From an uncultured Bacteriovorax sp. (GTDB lineage: Bacteria; Bdellovibrionota; Bacteriovoracia; Bacteriovoracales; Bacteriovoracaceae): a DNA stretch of 17,991 nt. The translations under genes and the position numbers were made by a program. Below are positions 1-5,911 of the stretch, piece after piece (the first letter of the stretch is position 1; every line of letters begins with the position of its first letter). The DNA lies in the NCBI GenBank assembly GCA_946482295.1, contig CAMLRB010000053.1, positions 1-17,991 of the forward strand, given 5' to 3'. Under the pieces are notes generated by a model. The model worked only from the letters and a program-made list of their open reading frames with translations, had not been told where the DNA came from and did not search any database.

Positions 1-314
1 TCGTATTTCACGCGTTTTCTCATAGAGGGAATATCACGTGTTAAACGTTCCTTGAATTGAGATTCAAGTTTATTGGCCTTAACGTAGTCTACAAACTTTT
101 CAATCTCTTCTGAATTGTTGTAGTGATACGAATTGCTAATAGCACTAGCAAACATTTCCGTCGCTACTTCAAAAGGAGTTGGTTTGTACTCCGGTGTCTC
201 AATTTTTATAATCGATGTGTTAACGATCGCAATCGCATTGGTTGCATACGGGCCACGTCCGGTTGCATAGGCCGTCGATAGCGAAAGGAGAAAAAACATG
301 ATTAGAGATCTCAT
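1..314 (-). CDS. Secreted protein of unknown function, 5' part only
   Basis: This is an open reading frame that runs off the left edge of the window; about 104 codons are visible, without a stop. The chosen ATG at 314 gives an N-terminus MRSLIMFFLLSLSTAYA, a typical Sec signal peptide with a likely cut after the AYA. A second in-frame ATG at 299 would drop the only basic residue before the hydrophobic core, so 314 is preferred. No strong ribosome binding site precedes either ATG. The mature part starts TGRGPYATN and becomes rich in charged residues (EEIEKFVDYVKANKLE), suggesting helix. No family was recognised. It lies downstream of, and in the same direction as, the beta-CASP gene, with an 81-base gap. 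Confidence 0.7.
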   Translation of the reverse strand, partial: MRSLIMFFLLSLSTAYATGRGPYATNAIAIVNTSIIKIETPEYKPTPFEVATEMFASAISNSYHYNNSEEIEKFVDYVKANKLESQFKERLTRDIPSMRKRVKY

Positions 315-323
315 GCTTCTATA

Positions 324-377
324 AATGTGCAACTGGCATTCCAATGTTTTTTACCTAGATTTCAACGATTGCACATT
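324..377. repeat. 9-bp inverted repeat with 36-bp spacing upstream of the truncated secreted gene
   Basis: The sequence AATGTGCAA at 324-332 is matched by its exact reverse complement TTGCACATT at 369-377. The repeat lies immediately upstream of the secreted gene that starts at 314, where a promoter is expected. It could be a pair of operator half-sites or an RNA stem in a leader. Spacing of the two centres (45 bp) is a little over four helical turns. Function is inference. Confidence 0.4.
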
Positions 378-391
378 CATGGGAGTGACAG

Positions 392-410
392 GTGTCTAAA
401 GAATAGACAC
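392..410 (-). other. Small hairpin over the stop codon of the beta-CASP gene
   Basis: GTGTCTA at 392-398 and TAGACAC at 404-410 form a perfect 7-bp stem with a 5-base loop. The stem contains the stop codon (396-398) of the RNase gene. On the minus strand no T-run follows, so it is not a convincing intrinsic terminator. It may protect the 3' end or be chance. Confidence 0.35.
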
Positions 411-1724
411 TTCAAAGGGATGTGAAGCCTTACAGATCTCAACTCTTTCATATCCTTTATCAGTAAGTGTTTTCTTTAAGACTTGCTTCGAAATCAACTC
501 ACCATGATTGAGGAGAACTTGAGTTTTCTTTTTATCAACATCTGAAAGCCATTCTAGAAGTTCGTTTTGATCAGCATGGGAAGAAAATGCTTCCGACGTC
601 ATAATTTCACCAGACCAATAGACGCGTTTTCCAGTAGTATCTTGAATGAATCTATTTCCTTCTGCTAGCGAACGTCCTGGGGTGCCTTCACCTTGGAAGC
701 CAGGGAGAAAGAGAAGGGCATTGGAGTCATCTTGCCAGTTTTCCAGGTATCGCCAAATTTTTCCACCTGTCACCATTCCGCTTGAAGCTATAACAATAAG
801 TGGTCCGCTTTTTTTACTAATGGATTCCCACTCAGCTGCATGATCAATATTCTCAACGCCATCTAAGGCCCTCTTGAGATCTTCTTCGAGTTTCGTATCG
901 TGAGCAAATTCCTTATAGACGTTATTGGCCTCTGTCATCATAGGTCCATCGATAACATATCTCACTTTGTCTTCCGGATGTTGTTCAAAATAATTTTGAA
1001 GTAGGACAATAAGGAGCTGAGCTCTGGCCACTGCGAAGCTTGCAATGAGACCTACACGGGATTCGTTTTTTACTTTTTTTATAAAATTTTTTAAATCTGT
1101 TTGAAGATCACCACTTCTTATTTTTGATCCGTATGTAGATTCCATAACGACAATGTCACATGGAGGGCATTTGTCACCCGATTTTATAAGCGGATCATTT
1201 GTTCGTCCTAAATCGCCTGAAAAGACAACGGTCTTATTATTGTAAGTGAGATGAACACTTGAAGCCCCGAGAATATGTCCTGCCGGAAATAAATGTATCT
1301 TCATTCCGATCACTTCAAACTCTTCGTAATACTTTTTTGTTTTTAGAAGAGAAGTCACAACCACAACGTCTTCAGTGGCATAAAAATGGTTAAGAGATGG
1401 ATCTTCGGATTTTTCCATGAGACGAGCACTGTCTGACATAATGATGCGAGCGAGTTTGCCTGTAGGGCGAGTGCAGAAGATTTGACCTCTAAATCCCATT
1501 TTAATGAGTCGAGGAATGTAGCCGGAATGATCGAGGTGAGCATGTGTAAGAATAAGGGCAGATATGGTTTTAGGCTCAAAAGGAAGCGAGCGAAAATTTT
1601 TATGAACAGTGTGGAGCTGTCCTTGGTAGAGTCCAGAGTCTATGAGTATTTTTCCTTGAGAAGACTCTATCAATGTCATTGACCCAGTCACATCATCTGT
1701 TGCACCTAAAAATGATATTTTCAT
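396..1724 (-). CDS. Beta-CASP metallo-beta-lactamase RNase (CPSF-73/YSH1-like family, COG1236)
   Basis: This is a predicted cytoplasmic zinc-dependent RNA-processing nuclease of 442 residues with the full beta-CASP plan. The metal site is visible: HAHLDH at 61-66 (motif 2), the His of FPAGHILGA at 146-154 (motif 3), and the Asp of SGDLGR at 169-174 (motif 4). The beta-CASP part has ESTYG at 195-199 (motif A), SSGM at 314-317, the His of SSHAD at 381-385 (motif B) and the His of NHGE at 406-409 (motif C). The usual GRxQ-type segment reads AVARAQ at 231-236, with Ala where Gly is common. There is no KH or other RNA-binding domain, as is normal for the short bacterial form. It starts 12 bases after the stop of the ATP-cone nuclease gene; its AGGAA ribosome site overlaps that stop codon, so the two are almost surely co-transcribed. 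Substrate is unknown. Confidence 0.93.
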   Translation of the reverse strand: MKISFLGATDDVTGSMTLIESSQGKILIDSGLYQGQLHTVHKNFRSLPFEPKTISALILTHAHLDHSGYIPRLIKMGFRGQIFCTRPTGKLARIIMSDSARLMEKSEDPSLNHFYATEDVVVVTSLLKTKKYYEEFEVIGMKIHLFPAGHILGASSVHLTYNNKTVVFSGDLGRTNDPLIKSGDKCPPCDIVVMESTYGSKIRSGDLQTDLKNFIKKVKNESRVGLIASFAVARAQLLIVLLQNYFEQHPEDKVRYVIDGPMMTEANNVYKEFAHDTKLEEDLKRALDGVENIDHAAEWESISKKSGPLIVIASSGMVTGGKIWRYLENWQDDSNALLFLPGFQGEGTPGRSLAEGNRFIQDTTGKRVYWSGEIMTSEAFSSHADQNELLEWLSDVDKKKTQVLLNHGELISKQVLKKTLTDKGYERVEICKASHPFEVSIL

Positions 1725-1736
1725 CAGTAAGGTTTC

Positions 1737-2564
1737 CTATCGAATGAGCAATTTATTAATGTCTTTGAAAACGTTATTTATTTCGTTTTCAGTCAACCCA
1801 ATTTTGATCAGAAGTTTTTTTTCATTTAAAAGATCTTTGCAAAGGATAATTTTTTTCAGCAAGAGTTCTTTTTGGTGAATCTTTTTTAATCGTCTAAGTG
1901 AAGTTATGGGATAAAGTTTAAGTTTTTTAATCTTATCAAGGAATGATTCACCTTCAGGAGCATTTACGCCTAAAAGTTTGATACCAGTTCCATTGGCAAA
2001 AGTGATAGCATCTTTGGAAAAGGATGTATTGCTAGCGATGTAATAACTATCAAGATACTTTCCATCGGGGCCATTCTTTAAATCGTCCCAACGTGATTTT
2101 ATATAGAGGGGGGTTTTCACGTCGTTATAAGCACCAATACGATTGTGGAATTTACATTCAATATAAACCTGATGGTCTGGCTTGCTTGCGATGACATCAA
2201 CTTCATGACGTACAAATTGTCCTTGAAGAATGACGCCAACAAAAGTTTTATATCCAAATTCATTAAAGTATTTGGAAACGAAATATTCAAATTCATAGCC
2301 AGTTGGTCCCAACTCAGCGAGTGACCGCTTTAGCGCATAATGGGTCGCTGCGATGTTCGATTTCTTTTTAACGAGTTTAATCGTCCTATTGTAGATATCT
2401 CTCGTGCTTGTTCCGGGTTTCACCCCCACTGAAACAACATCAGCAATTTCTTTACAGTATTTTGGCTTAAGACCGGACCTTTGAATCGATCGCTGTAGTT
2501 TTTTTGCAGAGAATGCTTCTAGTTCTCCGGTAGATTTAATGATGGGAAAATTTCGGTGTTTCAT
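1737..2564 (-). CDS. ATP-cone plus Mrr-type restriction-endonuclease-like protein
   Basis: This 275-residue cytoplasmic protein joins an N-terminal ATP-cone (about 8-86; TGELEAFSAKKLQRSI followed by helices and ALKRSLAELGPTG) to a PD-(D/E)XK nuclease domain of the Mrr type (about 88-205). Catalytic residues are visible: E93 in the YEFEYF helix, D123 in HEVDVIAS, and E136/K138 in YIECKFH. The segment AITFANGTGIKLL at 186-198 fits the conserved Mrr strand-helix. The C-terminal 75 residues are basic and helical (KKIKKLKL, RRLKKIHQKELLLKK) and could bind nucleic acid. ATP-cones bind ATP/dATP allosterically in ribonucleotide reductase and NrdR; here the domain probably controls cleavage. The start has no Shine-Dalgarno site but sits just after a promoter-like pair. 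The gene is followed after 12 bases by the beta-CASP RNase. Confidence 0.88.
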   Translation of the reverse strand: MKHRNFPIIKSTGELEAFSAKKLQRSIQRSGLKPKYCKEIADVVSVGVKPGTSTRDIYNRTIKLVKKKSNIAATHYALKRSLAELGPTGYEFEYFVSKYFNEFGYKTFVGVILQGQFVRHEVDVIASKPDHQVYIECKFHNRIGAYNDVKTPLYIKSRWDDLKNGPDGKYLDSYYIASNTSFSKDAITFANGTGIKLLGVNAPEGESFLDKIKKLKLYPITSLRRLKKIHQKELLLKKIILCKDLLNEKKLLIKIGLTENEINNVFKDINKLLIR

Positions 2565-2574
2565 CTTACTACTT

Positions 2575-2602
2575 ATTGTGAATGAAAAAGTAGGGTTTTC
2601 AA
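2575..2602 (-). promoter_or_regulatory. Candidate sigma70 promoter giving a near-leaderless mRNA
   Basis: On the minus strand TTGAAA (2602-2597) is followed after 16 bases by CACAAT (2580-2575). The hexamer ends 10 bases before the ATG at 2564, so a start of transcription about 7 bases downstream would leave a leader of only 3-4 bases. This fits the absence of a Shine-Dalgarno sequence. Confidence 0.45.
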
Positions 2603-2618
2603 AGATAAATTGTCATGA

Positions 2619-3494
2619 CTAAAAGTTTTGCTTAGAAAACCAACAAGCAGGACGTTCACCTGATTCCTTCATACATGCGCCAATCTTTGGGTCTGCAGAA
2701 TCGAATGGAACATCTTGGGCAGAGTCACAATTTGCCCCGGCCAAAAAAGTATCAAGTCTGCATTGTGGAGAGGGATGATTAAAAATGGTCTTAGAAACTT
2801 TAGTTGAATCATTTAAATTCAACTTAGGTTCTGGTGTTCCAGCAACCATGGAAGCGAAAACATTACTTGCTTGTAAACCGACGAGTGCAATTCGGGCGCA
2901 ATTGTTGTCACGACATTTTGAAAGTGCAGTTTTAAAGAGTGTAGGGTCTATTTCATTTTCAAACTCTTTATATTCATTATCCGATTTCAGAAAGTGCGGA
3001 AGACATTTTGTTGTTGCAAAATAGTCGGCCTGTCCTTCGGCTGAAGACCAGCTCCTCAATCCAGAATTTCCCCTAGGAATTTTAGGTGCACCACCAAGAT
3101 GATGACCTACTTCATGACAAAGGATGAGTAGAAATGCATCCTTGGTCATTTGGGGATGTCGAGCTAGTCCGCCATTTACTACGATTACAGGATTGTTTGT
3201 ATCATCTCTAGTTGCATACGCATCAACAGTTGAATCGTCCCAAATTTTTTCGATAATGAGTTCTTTTCCTAAAATTTTTTTAACTTCAGGGGCCATTTGT
3301 TTTTGTACATTATTGCTAATCTCATTGAAGTCATGCTGAGAAATTCCATTCATGTTTTTTAGACCAACAGGATATTTAACCAATGATTGGGGAAAACAGG
3401 TTTCTGGTTCTCTTTTGTATTTAGAGACTTTCTTTTCTGTGTTTGCTGCTTGTGCATTTATTAGTAGGGATAAGACAATCATTAGGGCCTTCAT
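2619..3494 (-). CDS. Secreted M48-like zinc metalloprotease
   Basis: This predicted exported protease has 291 residues. A Sec signal peptide (MKALMIVLSLLINAQA) is followed by a mature chain containing the zincin motif HEVGHH at 127-132 and a downstream SAEGQADYFAT at 151-161, whose E153 is a good third zinc ligand; the spacing and the E..AD pattern are those of M48-type peptidases. The C-terminal part has several Cys (C164, C194, C199, C245, C256, C274, C284) that probably form disulfides outside the cytoplasm, and an NHPSPQCRLDTF segment. No membrane helix other than the signal was seen. A GGAGGA ribosome site stands 6 bases before the ATG. It is transcribed towards the ATP-cone gene (54-base gap) and divergently from the duplicated-module protein. 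The protein target is unknown. Confidence 0.85.
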   Translation of the reverse strand: MKALMIVLSLLINAQAANTEKKVSKYKREPETCFPQSLVKYPVGLKNMNGISQHDFNEISNNVQKQMAPEVKKILGKELIIEKIWDDSTVDAYATRDDTNNPVIVVNGGLARHPQMTKDAFLLILCHEVGHHLGGAPKIPRGNSGLRSWSSAEGQADYFATTKCLPHFLKSDNEYKEFENEIDPTLFKTALSKCRDNNCARIALVGLQASNVFASMVAGTPEPKLNLNDSTKVSKTIFNHPSPQCRLDTFLAGANCDSAQDVPFDSADPKIGACMKESGERPACWFSKQNF

Positions 3495-3584
3495 GCAATC
3501 CTCCGATTTGTCGTTTTGTAGTCCTTTTGGAACTGAAAATAAATGATCTTAATCAGAGTCTTTGACTGAGACCTATCTTTTAAG

Positions 3585-3607
3585 AACCTGTTCTTTAACA
3601 GGTTTTT
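3585..3607 (+). terminator. Terminator-like hairpin inside a divergent intergenic region
   Basis: AACCTGTT (3585-3592) and AACAGGTT (3597-3604) form a perfect 8-bp stem with a 4-base loop, followed by T-rich sequence (TTTGTTG) on the plus strand. Both flanking genes start away from this site (3494 minus, 3671 plus), so there is no annotated upstream plus-strand gene to terminate. It could be part of the leader of the plus-strand gene, end a short RNA, or be an operator dyad. Confidence 0.45.
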
Positions 3608-3670
3608 GTTGAATCAAGGGGTCTATAACTCTACTTGAGCAAAAGATTTTAAGTCCATTAAGGAGGATTT

Positions 3671-4393
3671 ATGAAGCTAGTAAATGCACCGCTCTTCACT
3701 CTTATCAACCTCGTACCGGCCCTCGCTTTTTCAGCTGCGATTGAAAGCGTTGTTCCCGTAGATCATGTTTATAGTCCAGCAGGATTTGATAGCAATGATA
3801 ATTCGGAAATCGTCATCACTGGATATCTGCCGAATCTTTGTTACAAGGCCCCGAGTTCAAGTGTTGAAATTAAAAATGGAAAAATCAACGTTAGTGTAAA
3901 GGCCATGAGAAGAATCGAAGGGTTTTCTTACTGTCCCAACGTCATCATTCCTTACTTTGATTTCATTAAACTTGGAGTGCTAGATAAAGGTAAATACCAA
4001 ATTGTAGTTAATGAAAAGAGCCAGTGGGAGAAAAAATCATTTCTTCAGATCGTTGAGGCGAGAAGCAATTCAATGGATGAAGACATTTATGCCAACGTAG
4101 AAGAAGTTGTAAAAGAAGAAGGATCGAGAAAAGTACTTTTAAAAGGATATAATCCGAGTGACTGTTTTGAGTTAAAAGAAATTGTCATCAAAGATAATGA
4201 AATTGATACTTACTCAATCCTTCCTAAAATGAAGCAAATCAGGGCCCATTGTCCTAAAAAGATGGTTCCGTTTGTTTATGAGGTAGAAGTTCCAGAAAAA
4301 CTTGAAGCGGATAAAGTCCTTCTTCATGTGCGTGTTATGGATGGAAGATCTGTGAACGCTTTCTATAACAATAGACCAATTGAAGTGGACTAA
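3671..4393 (+). CDS. Secreted protein made of two copies of a Cys-containing module
   Basis: No named family was recognised. The 240-residue product begins with a signal-like hydrophobic segment (APLFTLINLVPALAFSAA). The mature part contains two related halves. Copy 1 has IVITGYLPNLC at 47-57 and YCPNVIIP at 87-94; copy 2 has VLLKGYNPSDC at 155-165 and HCPKKMVP at 193-200. Each half keeps a GY.P...C strand, a short V/I-rich strand, then CP....P and a C-terminal strand (GKYQIVVNE versus ADKVLLHVRV). Cys spacing is 31 and 29 residues, so each module probably has one disulfide. It looks like a duplicated beta-sandwich exported to the periplasm or surface. A strong AAGGAGGA site precedes the ATG, and a hairpin terminator follows the stop. 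It is divergent from the secreted protease. Confidence 0.8.
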   Translation: MKLVNAPLFTLINLVPALAFSAAIESVVPVDHVYSPAGFDSNDNSEIVITGYLPNLCYKAPSSSVEIKNGKINVSVKAMRRIEGFSYCPNVIIPYFDFIKLGVLDKGKYQIVVNEKSQWEKKSFLQIVEARSNSMDEDIYANVEEVVKEEGSRKVLLKGYNPSDCFELKEIVIKDNEIDTYSILPKMKQIRAHCPKKMVPFVYEVEVPEKLEADKVLLHVRVMDGRSVNAFYNNRPIEVD

Positions 4394-4400
4394 TAAATAG

Positions 4401-4437
4401 GTGCCAGGAGACCTCTTAAAGCTCCTGGCGCTTTCTT
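4401..4437. terminator. Bidirectional intrinsic terminator between convergent genes
   Basis: GCCAGGAG at 4403-4410 pairs perfectly with CTCCTGGC at 4422-4429, and one G-T pair plus one G-C pair extend the stem to 10 bp. TTTCTT follows on the plus strand and an AT-rich stretch (CTATTTATT) on the minus strand. It sits between the stop codons of the duplicated-module gene (4393) and the beta-propeller gene (4436), so it serves both. Confidence 0.8.
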
Positions 4438-5911
4438 AGAATAGTGCTAGTTGTTTAACCTTGCCTTCAATATTCATAAAATACATAAAATCCTTTTCTA
4501 GAGTCACGGCACCGTAAAATTTTCCGTCCAATTTTTTTTCATGATGAACTACATTCCCCTCGAGAGGATTAAAGGCAAATAATCCTTGATCATGGCTCAA
4601 ATACCAGAGCACACCACGTTTGGGATCATATTCAAAACTTGAAAAGGAAGAGGATGTTTTTTGAGAAGTTGTTTCATGACACCACATTTTTTCTTTTGAC
4701 GTAAGATTGACACCACAAACTCTACCGTTAATTTCAGAAACAAATAAATATTCATGCCCACTTTTTGTTTCGTTTATAAGATAAGGCTTTGAAGTGAGAG
4801 GGGAGTTAAAAGGTATGGAGAAATGTGGCGATCCAGTCTTTTTATCTAAGCAATAAATGAAACCCATTTTTGATGGACTATAGATTTCACCTAATGAATA
4901 ACAGACATCGTTTATTGTAACTGCTGGGTGCATCCAATTAGAGAGAGGAAGTTCAGTTTGCCAAAGTTTTTTTCCCGTTACAAAATCGTAGGCCGTGGCG
5001 TATTTGGGACCAAAACCATTTTCTTTTTCAACTCCAGTTCCAGAGTAGATTACACCATTTTCATATGAAATAGAGGCATCAAGGTGTCCATCATTGTTGT
5101 GCCATATTTCTTGCATCGTAAGTGGGTCGACCGCATACAGTCCATCTTTGCCGGCCACAACAAAGAGATAAGTCTTATTGTTGTACGTTGCGAGCACAGG
5201 CTGCCCCTCAGTGTGGCCTTTTGTTGAAAAAGAATTAATAAATTCACCAGTTCTTAAGCTGAATGAATAAATTCTCGCGTGATGTGTATCGTGACTTCCT
5301 TCACCTACAAAAATCCGATCTTGGAATATAATGGGTCTTGTCGTGATGATAGTCCCAACATAAAACTTGCGAAGAAGTTCAAGATTGTTTTTATTAAATT
5401 CGTAAATGTAACCGTTGTCCGTTCCATAAAAGAGTGACTCACCTGAGATCAATCCCGATCGAAAAGCACCAGCTGCAACACTTGTCTCTTTGAGATGTTT
5501 TAGGCCAACTAAGTTTGGAGTTACCAAGAACCCTGTAAACCTGTAAGGACGACTGGCCGAAGTTTCATATACAAGTGGAGAGGCCTTCGCATTTAAAGTG
5601 GACTGCTTTCTTATTGTCGAAATCATTCGAGGCGCATTTTGATAGTATTGATAACCTTTGATGCCTGCAACAATAAGAAGATTTAAAATCACTGCCGATA
5701 CAATGACTTTGGTTTTAAGTAAGACTTCTAATAGTTGCTTAGGACCTTCAGTATGAAGTTTAATGCCAAACCATCCCGCTATAATACCTGCGAGTGATGT
5801 TAGGGCCACGGTGAGTGCTGTCATGGGGATGAGAACTGTGGGAATAATTCCACCAACCATTCCTGAAACAGCAGTATCGTGATTATGTTTAAGCCAAAGT
5901 AATAGTTCCAT
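4436..5911 (-). CDS. Membrane-anchored PQQ/BamB-like beta-propeller protein
   Basis: The product has two predicted N-terminal membrane helices (about 18-50 and 68-89) followed by a propeller of about 340 residues. PQQ-like blade ends are seen at 160-183 (YGTDNGYIYEFNKNN), 254-273 (GKDGLYAVDPLTMQEIW), 302-321 (YATAYDFVTGKKLWQ), 349-366, 395-413 (GRVCGVNLTSKEKMW) and 441-459. The propeller probably faces the periplasm, although the topology was only inferred. The ATG at 5911 (491 residues) is preferred because longer forms run deep into the upstream gene; the ATG at 5920 is an alternative. Either start overlaps the end of the PEP-enzyme homologue (stop at 5889-5891) by 23-32 bases, so translation is coupled. 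PQQ itself need not bind; the fold is also a protein-interaction scaffold. Function is unknown. Confidence 0.8.
   Translation of the reverse strand: MELLLWLKHNHDTAVSGMVGGIIPTVLIPMTALTVALTSLAGIIAGWFGIKLHTEGPKQLLEVLLKTKVIVSAVILNLLIVAGIKGYQYYQNAPRMISTIRKQSTLNAKASPLVYETSASRPYRFTGFLVTPNLVGLKHLKETSVAAGAFRSGLISGESLFYGTDNGYIYEFNKNNLELLRKFYVGTIITTRPIIFQDRIFVGEGSHDTHHARIYSFSLRTGEFINSFSTKGHTEGQPVLATYNNKTYLFVVAGKDGLYAVDPLTMQEIWHNNDGHLDASISYENGVIYSGTGVEKENGFGPKYATAYDFVTGKKLWQTELPLSNWMHPAVTINDVCYSLGEIYSPSKMGFIYCLDKKTGSPHFSIPFNSPLTSKPYLINETKSGHEYLFVSEINGRVCGVNLTSKEKMWCHETTSQKTSSSFSSFEYDPKRGVLWYLSHDQGLFAFNPLEGNVVHHEKKLDGKFYGAVTLEKDFMYFMNIEGKVKQLALF

Noticed and set aside
646..843. Plus-strand open frame opposite the beta-CASP gene
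   Set aside because: The minus-strand frame contains all catalytic motifs; the plus-strand frame is its shadow and has no ribosome site or domain.
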